DNA of 13,314 nucleotides from DASTRU01 sp035761045 (GTDB lineage Bacteria > Pseudomonadota > Gammaproteobacteria > Burkholderiales > Burkholderiaceae_E). The notes under the pieces are model-generated. The model was given only the letters and a program-made list of their open reading frames with translations. It searched no databases and was not told the origin of the DNA. Both the position numbers and the translations under genes were made by a program. Below are positions 1 to 7,542 of the stretch, piece after piece (within the stretch, counting starts at the first letter, position 1; each line of letters opens with the position of its first letter). The DNA lies in the NCBI GenBank assembly GCA_035761045.1, contig DASTRU010000084.1, forward strand, positions 1 through 13,314, in the 5' to 3' direction.

Positions 1-33
1 GCATGCAAACAGGCCTCAGCTGTAAAGAACACC

Positions 34-70
34 GCCGAATCGTTTCTCGCACGATTCGGCATTTTAATTT
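34..70 (+). terminator. Rho-independent terminator of a gene lying left of the window
   Basis: A perfect 10-bp stem (GCCGAATCGT at 34-43 and ACGATTCGGC at 51-60) encloses the 7-nt loop TTCTCGC and is followed by the T-rich run ATTTTAATTT at 61-70. This is a classical intrinsic terminator on the plus strand. The transcript it ends must start left of the window. One plus-strand frame ends at a TAA at 23-25, nine bases before the stem, so the last seven codons of an upstream protein (reading HANRPQL) may be present. That is too little to identify a gene, and a non-coding RNA would fit equally well. Confidence 0.75.
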
Positions 71-488
71 GAGCACCTTAAACCTACTCACATCGGATGG
101 TCGTAACGCCATATCAAGGCGCGATATTTCACACTTGTCAGCAGCGCTTAAACGCTTAAAGCGTAAAAACTCACATGACCATCGCGCTGCTTAGGACTTC
201 AACGCTGTCCTTCGGCACCCTTATCTCTCACTCAACTACATAAGCAACCTGGACCGCCGTGCCGAGCGGCGAGTTTCTGTACGATCTCCTTAGCCGCCAC
301 TCTAAAATTTTTAGAGGTCTAGAGCGTCACGGCTAGCCCTCGCTCCATAGTTTGGTCGGGGAACGCATCAAGACAGCCCTAGTTGCATTCAAGCTAGAAA
401 GTAGTTCAACGTTCGTTAGCGCCATGAAAATTCGAGCGTTTCATGAAGCCCCCAATTTTCTAACAGTGTCGGCACGATAGTCCAAACA
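71..488. other. Gene-poor, AT-richer intergenic region between a terminator and otsB
   Basis: No convincing gene was found on either strand. Bases 61-180 hold 51 G+C in 120 (about 42%) by hand count, clearly below the coding DNA of the window. The region contains an odd palindrome at 300-316 and a loose 7-bp inverted repeat (GAAAATT at 426-432 and AATTTTC at 454-460, loop 21 nt). There are also short minus-strand open frames: 333-425 (30 codons, ATG start) and 232-300 (22 codons, GTG start). These lie in different frames, have no visible Shine-Dalgarno sequence and match no family known to me. They could be relics of a decayed gene or chance. No tRNA cloverleaf or strong terminator for the ots operon was recognised. 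Confidence 0.55.
300..316. repeat. 17-bp AT-rich palindrome with an added half-site
   Basis: CTCTAAAA (300-307) and TTTTAGAG (309-316) are perfect inverted arms around a single T at 308. The related sequence CTAGAG follows at 319-324. A central spacing of one base makes a hairpin unlikely, so an operator for a dimeric DNA-binding protein is a better guess than a terminator. No adjacent promoter or gene start could be tied to it. Confidence 0.4.
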
Positions 489-1289
489 TCATGCGACGTC
501 TCGTATCTCAGTCAACGATGCAAGGTTCCTCACAAGTCCGAATACATCCACTTGTTGACTGACAAACCACCGCGCGTACGTTGGCCCTACAGGTTCCACA
601 CGCACCGTAGTCCACGTATGCGGAGCATTATGAAACGCATGTTCGTCCGTCACGTCATCGCCAACGAACAACACGTAATCGCAGCGTGCTTGCTTGGCCA
701 ACTGCGCCAACGCATCACGTTTAGTTAATCCATTGGGCGACAGCAAATTGAGCACGCATTTTCCAGCGACGATACGCGGCGGCGGCTCAAGCGTTTGAAC
801 GAGACTGTTCAACGCTTCTTGCACGGCGACCACGTTATCCACGCTTCTGTAATGCACGGTCAGGCTTAGCGCCTTATCTTCGATATGCACCCCGGGCCAA
901 CGTTGCTCGACGTTCCACTGAGCGCGTAGTTGGGCCAACCATCCTCGGCATGTTTGCATGGCCGTTTCGCGATGCTCGGCGTTACCTGGTAGTCCTTCCT
1001 CGCCGTGATTGCCGACGACGTAGCGCACGGTATCCGGCACTCGTGGCGCGATGTCGGCCACCGCGCGTCCGGTCAATATCGCCACGGGCACGCGCCGCGC
1101 GAGTTGATCGAGCGCGGCTTGCATGTCGGGAGTCATGGCCGCGTCGTCGGGCCTTGGAACGATGGGCGCTAACGTGCCATCGAAGTCAAACACATAAAGC
1201 GTGGCGTGGCGTGCGAGTCGCTCCAATTCCGCTTGCCCCGCGGGCGAAAGCAAGGCCACGGGTTCATGCCGTTCCGACACCGCGCTCAT
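489..1289 (-). CDS. otsB: Trehalose-6-phosphate phosphatase (OtsB)
   Basis: This 266-residue HAD-superfamily phosphatase converts trehalose-6-phosphate to trehalose and phosphate in the cytosol, the second step of the OtsA-OtsB pathway. Visible motifs are the nucleophile motif DFDGTLAPI (Asp35 and Asp37), the TGR of motif II at 73-75, the family signature GNHGEEG at 93-99, HIEDKALSLTVHYR in the cap region (about 135-148), the motif III lysine in NGLTKRDAL near 190, and the Mg-binding motif GDDVTDE at 210-216. Length and motif order match bacterial OtsB. The ATG overlaps the otsA stop codon by four bases (ATGA), so translation is probably coupled to otsA. It is the last gene of the operon, and no clear terminator follows it. 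Confidence 0.95.
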   Translation of the reverse strand: MSAVSERHEPVALLSPAGQAELERLARHATLYVFDFDGTLAPIVPRPDDAAMTPDMQAALDQLARRVPVAILTGRAVADIAPRVPDTVRYVVGNHGEEGLPGNAEHRETAMQTCRGWLAQLRAQWNVEQRWPGVHIEDKALSLTVHYRSVDNVVAVQEALNSLVQTLEPPPRIVAGKCVLNLLSPNGLTKRDALAQLAKQARCDYVLFVGDDVTDEHAFHNAPHTWTTVRVEPVGPTYARWFVSQQVDVFGLVRNLASLTEIRDVA

Positions 1290-3547
1290 GTCACCGTTTC
1301 CTCCGTTTCGGCGTAGCGACCAATGCGATCGCGAATACGCATGCTTAAACGTTCGCGCGATGCATCGAGCAACATGCGCCCCGCCCAGCGATAGATGTTG
1401 AAGTCCTTCACCAAGGTACGAAGGCTGCGCATGCGCACGCGCTGTTCTTCGACGCTCATGGTCACCGCTTGATAAAGCGCGTCGGCGACTTGTTCGATGT
1501 GATAAGGATTCACGATCAACGCTTCGGACAATTCACCCGCCGCTCCGGCGAAGCGGCTTAGGATCAGCACGCCTTTCTCGTCGTCGCGCGCGGCGACGAA
1601 TTCCTTGGAGACAAGGTTCATGCCGTCATGCAAGCTCGTCACGACGCACATGTCGCACGCGCGGTAATACTCGTCCACCTGCTCCGACGTGTGCTGCTCG
1701 ATCAATAAGGTAATCGGCGAGGCCACCGCCGCGCCCACGGTCGTCTTGGGTGCGAAGCGCGCATTGATGCGATCCACGTGATCGCGCACCCGCTTTTCGA
1801 ACGCTTGGTATTCCTCGAGCGAGGAACGCGATGGCGCGGCGATTTGCACGAGCGTGAATTTGCCGATGAGATCCGGGTGCTTTTCCAACATGCGTTCAAC
1901 GCCATTGAAGCGCTCGACGATGCCCTTGGTGTAGTCCAAGCGGTCCACGCCCAAGGCGATCGTGACTTCGGATGGCAACTCAAGCCGCTCGCGCACCGAT
2001 GCGCGCGCGATCGCATGTGTTTGCACGGGATCGCCTTTCGGGCCATTCCAATGAATGGAGATTGGGTAATCACACACACGCGTGCGAAAGCCTCGATATG
2101 TCACCGTGGACTCTTCATGAATTACGCGCGTCTCCATGAAGCGGTCGACCGTTTCAAGAAAGTTCTTGCAGTGATACGTAGTGTGAAAACCTAAGATGCT
2201 GCTGCCCAACATGCCTTCGAGCAATTCATTGCGCCACGGGCAAATGCCAAACGATTCGGGGTTAGGCCACGGGATGTGCCAGAAGGTGATGATCGTCGCG
2301 CGCGGTAATTGTTCGCGAATCATCTTGGGCAGCAGCGCGAAGTGATAGTCCTGCACGAGCACCACGGGGTCGGGCGTGCGCGCTTCGGCCACGACCGCGT
2401 CGGCGAAGCGTTGGTTCACGCGTACGTATTGCTCCCAATCCTCGTTGCGAAACACCGGACGCACATGCGCGATGTGGCAAAGCGGCCATAAACCTTCGTT
2501 GGCGAAGCCGTAGTAGTACCCGCGCTCTTCCTCCGGCGTGAGCCAGATCCGCCGCAAGGTATAGCGCGGATCGTCGGGTGGGACTTGCACGTGGTCGGTA
2601 CGGTCGCATACCTCGCGATCGGCGCTGCCGCTGCCATGCGCGATCCACGTACCCGAACATGCGCGCATGACGGGCTCGACCGCGGTCACCAATCCGCTTG
2701 CCGGACGTTTAACGATCACGCCATTGCTGGTGTGTTCATGAATGTACGGCTCGCGATTGGAGACGACGATGACTTCGTCGCCAAACAATTGTTCGCGCAA
2801 GATGAGCCGCAAGGTTTCGGGTTCCCACCGAATGGTGGTGTCTTCGCGAAAGCGCCGGTCGCGATCAAGTTCGCGCACCAGCTTGCGTAGGTCGGCCACC
2901 AAAGGCTCCACCTCGGGATTGACCTGTTGCTGAAACGGACGCAACACGCCCTCGCCTCGCAACATCGCGCGCACGCCCGACAGCCAACCACGCCAACTTA
3001 AATGCGCGACGAATACGGTGATCAGCGCGATCAACACGCCCAACACGACGAACAAGCCGACGATGTACCACCGCGTTTCGTCGCTGCGCCGCCCGACGAA
3101 ACTCGTGTCGTGCAACATCACCAAGCGCCCGATCGGGCGACCGGCGCTGTGCAATTCGCGCGCCGAAATATAAAGATCGCGCTTCGCGTCGCGCTTGTCT
3201 TCCGCGCGACTAATGCGCGGGCTGCAACCCAACTCGCGGATATACGTCGCCGTTTGCGCCACGGGTTGGTTGTTGATGTCGCATAGGGCGATGCCATATA
3301 GGCGCTCGTCGCGTATCGCGCGTTCGAGCAAGGTCGTAATCCTTGCGCGATCGTCCTCGAACGATAAGCCGGCAATCGGTTCTTCAAGCGTATTGGCGAC
3401 GAACGCCGCGCGCGTATCGAGATCGCGATACGCCCAACCGGCCATCAATCGGTCCACCAAGGGCACGACGACCAGCGCCAGCACACCAAGCGCGATCACA
3501 AGCGGAATCACGAAGCGGAAGGAAAGTCGCATGGTTGAGGTTTTCAT
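1286..3547 (-). CDS. otsA: Trehalose-6-phosphate synthase with membrane sensor-like N-terminus (OtsA)
   Basis: This GT20 glycosyltransferase joins UDP-glucose (or another NDP-glucose) and glucose-6-phosphate into trehalose-6-phosphate. It is 753 residues long, whereas classical OtsA is about 470. Residues about 12-33 and 161-183 are hydrophobic membrane spans enclosing a predicted periplasmic region of about 125 residues; a charged linker (185-255) precedes the catalytic domain from about 257. Core motifs seen are VSNREPY (261-267), QDYHFALLPKMIR (399-411), FWHIPWPNPE (422-431), GVDRLDYTKGI (533-543, equivalent to the E. coli Arg262/Lys267 phosphate-binding pair) and HDGMNLVSKEF (640-650). 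The N-terminal glycine loop reads ASGL rather than GGL. The chosen ATG (3545-3547) overlaps the stop of the upstream GH15 gene as ATGA; an open extension to 3631 lies inside that gene and was not used. The synthase call is firm, and the role of the membrane part is inferred. Confidence 0.92.
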   Translation of the reverse strand: MKTSTMRLSFRFVIPLVIALGVLALVVVPLVDRLMAGWAYRDLDTRAAFVANTLEEPIAGLSFEDDRARITTLLERAIRDERLYGIALCDINNQPVAQTATYIRELGCSPRISRAEDKRDAKRDLYISARELHSAGRPIGRLVMLHDTSFVGRRSDETRWYIVGLFVVLGVLIALITVFVAHLSWRGWLSGVRAMLRGEGVLRPFQQQVNPEVEPLVADLRKLVRELDRDRRFREDTTIRWEPETLRLILREQLFGDEVIVVSNREPYIHEHTSNGVIVKRPASGLVTAVEPVMRACSGTWIAHGSGSADREVCDRTDHVQVPPDDPRYTLRRIWLTPEEERGYYYGFANEGLWPLCHIAHVRPVFRNEDWEQYVRVNQRFADAVVAEARTPDPVVLVQDYHFALLPKMIREQLPRATIITFWHIPWPNPESFGICPWRNELLEGMLGSSILGFHTTYHCKNFLETVDRFMETRVIHEESTVTYRGFRTRVCDYPISIHWNGPKGDPVQTHAIARASVRERLELPSEVTIALGVDRLDYTKGIVERFNGVERMLEKHPDLIGKFTLVQIAAPSRSSLEEYQAFEKRVRDHVDRINARFAPKTTVGAAVASPITLLIEQHTSEQVDEYYRACDMCVVTSLHDGMNLVSKEFVAARDDEKGVLILSRFAGAAGELSEALIVNPYHIEQVADALYQAVTMSVEEQRVRMRSLRTLVKDFNIYRWAGRMLLDASRERLSMRIRDRIGRYAETEETVT

Positions 3548-5352
3548 ATCGCATCGTCCCATCGCACGGACAGTCGCATCGCGCACATGATGATGCCGAC
3601 CATGCTGTAGGTTTGAGGAAAGTTGCCCCACAACTCACGTGTGCGCGTGTCGATGTCTTCCGACAACAAGCCGAAGCGGTTGCGGCAACTTAGGAGTTGT
3701 TCGAACAAGGCGCGCGCGCGGTCGCGATCGCCCATGCGCGCGAGCGCTTGAATCCACCAAAACGTGCACACCAAGAACGCCGTTTCGGGCATGCCGAAAT
3801 CGTCGGCCTCGGCGTAGCGCAATAAAAAGTCGCCGCGCCTAAGTCGTTGTTCGATGGCCTCGACGGTCCCGCGAAACCGCGGATCGTTTGGCGCGAGATA
3901 TTCAAGCTCGCCAATCAACAACAAGCTCGCGTCGACCGATTCACCGCCAAAGGTGGCCGCATAGCCACCGAGCTTGTCGCTCCATGCATGCGTATCGATC
4001 GCGGTGCGAATCTCGCTGGCGCGGCCCGCCCAAAATTGGGCGCGCTCTTGCAAGCCCAATTGTTTGGCGATGCGCATGAGTCGATCGCACGCGGCCCAGC
4101 ACATCAAGGACGAAAAGGTATGCACCGCCTCGCGTCCGCGAAACTCCCAAATGCCCGCGTCGGGCACGTTATGCAGCGCATAGGCTTGATGGCCGAAGCG
4201 TTCGAGTTGCATGAACAATGTTTCGTCGCCAACGCGCGTCATGCGCCGATCGAAGAACGCATGCGTGACGCCCAAGATGGCCGAGCCATACACATCGTGC
4301 TGTTTTTGCACGTAAGCCAAGTTGCCCACGCGCACGGGCCCCATGCCGCGATAACCGGGCAAGCCCGAGACGTTCGATTCGTCGATGCGCGTGACGCCCG
4401 ACAAGGTGTAAAGCGGTTGCAACACCGCGTCGTCCGCGTCGGCCACGATGTTTTCGATGTAGCGCAAATACCGCTCCATCGAAGCGGTCGCGCCTAAGCG
4501 ATTAAGCGCATTGACGACGAAATACGCATCGCGCAACCAACAAAATCGGTAATCCCAATTGCGCTCGGTATTAGGTGCTTCGGGAATCGACGTTGTTAGC
4601 GCGGCGATGATGGCGCCCGTGTCTTCAAACGCGTTGAGTTTGAGCGTGATGGCGGCGCGTATCACCGCGTCTTGCCATTCGAATGGAATCGCCAAGTTGC
4701 GTACCCAGCGATGCCAGTAGTTCAAGGTTTCGTTGAATAGGCGTTGTCCGGCTTCGCGTGGGCTATCGGCCAACGTCTCATCGGGCCCGAGCACGAAGCT
4801 CACCGCGTCGTCGAGGATGAAGGCGCGGCGCTCGACCACGTGCGTAATTGGCGCGTCCGTCGTCAATCGTAATGAATACGACGGCACCAAGGCGCGCACG
4901 TGATGACTGCCAAAGGTCAGCGGCGGCGTTTGCGCGCCGTACTCGCAACGCGGCGCGAATTGCACCGCGATGCGCGGCCGTCCCGCGATACGGCGCACGA
5001 GACGCACGACCGACACCGGCGCGAACATGCGGCCGTGTTGATAAAAGCGCGGCGAGAAATCGATGATTTCGATCGCCGAGCCGTCGGCCGCGTGCATTTC
5101 GGTACGCAAGATAGGCGAATTGCGCAAGTACGCTTGCTCGACACGCACGCGATGATCCAAGTCGATCGCGAAACAGCCGTCCTTGCGCGTGGAGTCAAGC
5201 AGCGCGCAAAACACGGGATCCCCATCGAAACGGGGAACGCACATCCATACTAGGCGGCCATGGGTGTCGACGAGAGCGCCAACGCGTGAGTTGCCAATAA
5301 CGGCGAGGTCAAGAGAAGAAGAGGTGTTTGCATCCATGCGGTTGTGAGACAT
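3544..5352 (-). CDS. Glycoside hydrolase family 15 protein (glucoamylase or trehalase type)
   Basis: This enzyme of about 602 residues has the two-part bacterial GH15 layout: an N-terminal beta-rich domain beginning DLAVIGNSRVGALV and containing WMCVPRFDGDPVFCALLD, then an alpha/alpha barrel. Hallmarks are ERNWDYRFCWLRDAYF (about 263-278 from this start), GIWEFRG (catalytic acid candidate Glu403), LLSEDID (catalytic base candidate Glu565) and GNFPQTYS (576-583). GH15 enzymes hydrolyse glucosidic bonds from chain ends, and some relatives, notably in mycobacteria, act on trehalose. Position as first gene of an operon with otsA and otsB suggests trehalose or a related glucan as substrate. No signal peptide is seen, so it is probably cytosolic. 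The start is uncertain: no Shine-Dalgarno sequence precedes the ATG at 5352, the ATG at 5337 or the GTG at 5388. The ATG at 5352 best fits the usual short N-terminus of the family. Confidence 0.9.
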   Translation of the reverse strand: MSHNRMDANTSSSLDLAVIGNSRVGALVDTHGRLVWMCVPRFDGDPVFCALLDSTRKDGCFAIDLDHRVRVEQAYLRNSPILRTEMHAADGSAIEIIDFSPRFYQHGRMFAPVSVVRLVRRIAGRPRIAVQFAPRCEYGAQTPPLTFGSHHVRALVPSYSLRLTTDAPITHVVERRAFILDDAVSFVLGPDETLADSPREAGQRLFNETLNYWHRWVRNLAIPFEWQDAVIRAAITLKLNAFEDTGAIIAALTTSIPEAPNTERNWDYRFCWLRDAYFVVNALNRLGATASMERYLRYIENIVADADDAVLQPLYTLSGVTRIDESNVSGLPGYRGMGPVRVGNLAYVQKQHDVYGSAILGVTHAFFDRRMTRVGDETLFMQLERFGHQAYALHNVPDAGIWEFRGREAVHTFSSLMCWAACDRLMRIAKQLGLQERAQFWAGRASEIRTAIDTHAWSDKLGGYAATFGGESVDASLLLIGELEYLAPNDPRFRGTVEAIEQRLRRGDFLLRYAEADDFGMPETAFLVCTFWWIQALARMGDRDRARALFEQLLSCRNRFGLLSEDIDTRTRELWGNFPQTYSMVGIIMCAMRLSVRWDDAI

Positions 5353-5502
5353 GAGCCGAGGTTTGCCCAAGCTCCGTTTCTTGCGCACGTGACGTGCCAG
5401 GCCTTCGTTGGCATCCTACGTAGGCGAATTTGACGTGCGTCTAAGCCCGTCCACCTCGTCAGCTACACTCGACGCAAACATTTCTTCCTTTTTTTTCATT
5501 TC
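5353..5502. promoter_or_regulatory. Divergent control region between the GH15-ots operon and glnS
   Basis: Both transcription units must start in or near this stretch. A perfect 10-bp palindrome, CCTACGTAGG, lies at 5415-5424. A TACACT hexamer at 5464-5469 could be a -10 box for glnS, but no good -35 box lies 16-18 nt upstream. TTGACG at 5430-5435 is 28 nt away from it, which is too far to pair. A run of eight T (5489-5496) in a pyrimidine-rich leader sits directly before the glnS ATG. The exact promoters are not identified. Confidence 0.4.
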
Positions 5503-7542
5503 ATGAACAAGTCAGGCGCGGCGAAAGCCGAAGGTCATGCGACGAATTTCATTCGCAATATCGTTGAAGGCGATCTTGAACGGGGCGCATTGGCCCGCAG
5601 GCATTGGAACGGACAGCCCGGCGATGGCGAATTCCAGGCGCAAGGCCCGTTGGACGCCGCAAAAATTCGCACGCGGTTTCCTCCCGAACCCAATGGTTAT
5701 CTACACATCGGCCATGCCAAAAGCATTTGCTTGAACTTTGGGTTGGCGCGCGACTTCGGCGGGCGGTGCCATTTACGCTTCGACGACACCAACCCCGTCA
5801 AGGAAGACCAGGAATATGTCGACGGCATCTTGGACGCCGTGCAATGGCTGGGCTTTGGCTGGCGCGACGACAACGAAACCAATCTGTATCACGCGAGCGA
5901 TTATTTCCCCGCGTTTTACCGATTCGCCGAGTATCTGATTCAAACCGGTCACGCCTACGTCGACGAACAAAGCGCCGAGGAGATGCGCGTCAATCGCGGC
6001 ACCTTGACCGAGCCGGGGCGCGATTCGCCGTATCGCAACCGAAGCGTCGATGAAAACCTGCGCCTGTTTCACGAGATGCGCGCGGGTAAGCATCCCGAAG
6101 GCAGCATGATCTTGCGCGCCAAGATCGACATGGCCTCGCCCAACATGAATTTGCGCGATCCGGCGCTGTATCGCATTCGCTTCGCCGAGCATCATCAAAC
6201 CGGCACCGAGTGGCCGATTTATCCGATGTACGACTACGCGCACGCATTGAGCGACGCGTTGGAAAACATTAGTCATTCGATTTGCACGCTTGAGTTCGAG
6301 GACCATCGGCCGTTGTACGACTGGTGCCTCGAGCGTTGCGTGCCGGTGCTGCGCGCGCCGCAATGGCAAGCCGCGCTCGAACTGGTGCGCGCCATTCGCG
6401 CCGAGGGTGAAGCGGCGCAGCTCGCATTCGCGCGGCGCGCCGCGCGGTTCCAACACAAGCTTTTCGCAAGCGATGCCGAGGCGCGGTTGCGCGCGATGAT
6501 GAACGGCTGGACGGACGACGCCCCGCCCTCGCCAGCCGAACTCGATGCGTTTTTCGACGCGCTGCTTGGCACCGACGCCGAACAGTTCGCGCCATTGCTC
6601 GCGCATGCGCTCGACGAACGCAAGCCGGACCCGTTCGAGCTGCCGCATCAATACGAATTCAGCCGGCTCAAACTCACCTACGTGGTGACGAGCAAGCGCA
6701 AATTGCTCCAACTCGTGCAAGACGGCCACGTCGACGGTTGGGACGACCCGCGCATGCCAACGATCGTCGGGCTGCGCCGTCGCGGCTACACGCCCGAAAG
6801 CTTGCAGTTGCTATGCGACCGCGTGGGCGTAAGCAAGGCCGATGGTTGGATTGATTACACGATGCTCGAGCAAGCCTTGCGCGACGATTTGGAGCCCAAG
6901 GCGCCTCGCGCGATGGCGGTGCTGCGTCCGGTCAAGCTCGTCATTACCAATTGGCCCGAAGGACATACCGAGGAATGCAACGCGCCCGTGCATCCGCATC
7001 GGCCCGAACTCGGTCGTCGCCAGTTTCCAATTGGCCGCGAGTTGTGGATCGAGCGCGAGGATTTCGAGGAAACGCCGCCGAAGGGATTCTTTCGCTTGTT
7101 TCCCGGCAATATGGTGCGGCTTAAGTACGGGTACGTCGTCAAATGCACGGGTGCCGTTAAAGACGCGCAAGGCCAGATCATCGAAGTGCATGCCGAATAC
7201 TTGCCAGACACGAAAAGCGGCACGCCGGGCGCCGATGGCGTCAAGGTCAAGGGCAACATCACGTGGGTCAGCGCCGCGTACGCGCAACCCGCGCTAATTC
7301 GTCTGTACGACCGTTTATTCTTGGACGAACAACCCGATGCCGGTGGCCGCGATTTTCTCGAGTTGCTCAATCCAAACGCGAAAGTCGACGTGCAAGGTTA
7401 TGTGGAGCCCGGCTTGAACGTGCGCGACGCGGCGACGCATTTTCAATTCGAGCGGCATGGGTACTTCGTCGTCGACGCCACGTCCGCGCATGAATTGGTC
7501 TTCAACCGCACGGTCACGTTGAAGGATTCATGGCAACGATAG
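5503..7542 (+). CDS. glnS: Glutaminyl-tRNA synthetase with an internal insertion
   Basis: This class I aminoacyl-tRNA synthetase charges tRNA-Gln with glutamine in the cytosol. It has 679 residues against about 554 in E. coli. The catalytic core shows TRFPPEPNGYLHIGH (HIGH at 68-71), RFDDTNPVKED (92-102), RAKIDMASP (205-213), EDHRPLYDW (266-274) and the KMSKS-equivalent VTSKR (395-399). The anticodon-binding beta-barrels follow, with FPIGRELWIERED (508-520), RLFPGN (531-536) and KVKGNITWVSAAYA (581-594). Two segments exceed the E. coli protein: about 21 residues before TRFPPE, which I believe occur in some betaproteobacterial relatives, and about 95 residues (281-378, bases 6343-6636) between LYDW and HQYEFSRL. 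The frame is open throughout, so this is not an assembly break visible at sequence level. The ATG has no Shine-Dalgarno sequence but is the only start close to the conserved TNFIRNIV. Identity is certain; the insertion's function is unknown. Confidence 0.97.
   Translation: MNKSGAAKAEGHATNFIRNIVEGDLERGALARRHWNGQPGDGEFQAQGPLDAAKIRTRFPPEPNGYLHIGHAKSICLNFGLARDFGGRCHLRFDDTNPVKEDQEYVDGILDAVQWLGFGWRDDNETNLYHASDYFPAFYRFAEYLIQTGHAYVDEQSAEEMRVNRGTLTEPGRDSPYRNRSVDENLRLFHEMRAGKHPEGSMILRAKIDMASPNMNLRDPALYRIRFAEHHQTGTEWPIYPMYDYAHALSDALENISHSICTLEFEDHRPLYDWCLERCVPVLRAPQWQAALELVRAIRAEGEAAQLAFARRAARFQHKLFASDAEARLRAMMNGWTDDAPPSPAELDAFFDALLGTDAEQFAPLLAHALDERKPDPFELPHQYEFSRLKLTYVVTSKRKLLQLVQDGHVDGWDDPRMPTIVGLRRRGYTPESLQLLCDRVGVSKADGWIDYTMLEQALRDDLEPKAPRAMAVLRPVKLVITNWPEGHTEECNAPVHPHRPELGRRQFPIGRELWIEREDFEETPPKGFFRLFPGNMVRLKYGYVVKCTGAVKDAQGQIIEVHAEYLPDTKSGTPGADGVKVKGNITWVSAAYAQPALIRLYDRLFLDEQPDAGGRDFLELLNPNAKVDVQGYVEPGLNVRDAATHFQFERHGYFVVDATSAHELVFNRTVTLKDSWQR

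Noticed and set aside
3..194. Open frame of 63 codons on the plus strand at the left edge
   Set aside because: It runs straight through the intrinsic terminator at 34-70 and continues into AT-rich DNA with no recognisable protein pattern.
436..446. 11-bp repeat GCGTTTCATGA shared with 7662-7672
   Set aside because: Matches of this length are expected several times by chance in a 13-kb window.
950..1348. Arg-rich 132-codon open frame opposite otsB
   Set aside because: Its composition is that of an out-of-frame reading of GCG/CGC codons, and otsB on the other strand is certain.
3847..4497. 216-codon open frame antisense to the GH15 gene
   Set aside because: It is a shadow of the GH15 codon pattern, with no motif of its own.
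5430..5469. TTGACG and TACACT as a glnS promoter pair
   Set aside because: The spacer is 28 nt, far beyond the 16-18 nt of sigma-70 promoters.
5773..6729. 318-codon open frame antisense to glnS
   Set aside because: It lies wholly inside glnS on the opposite strand. Long antisense frames are expected in GC-rich genes, and it shows no domain pattern.
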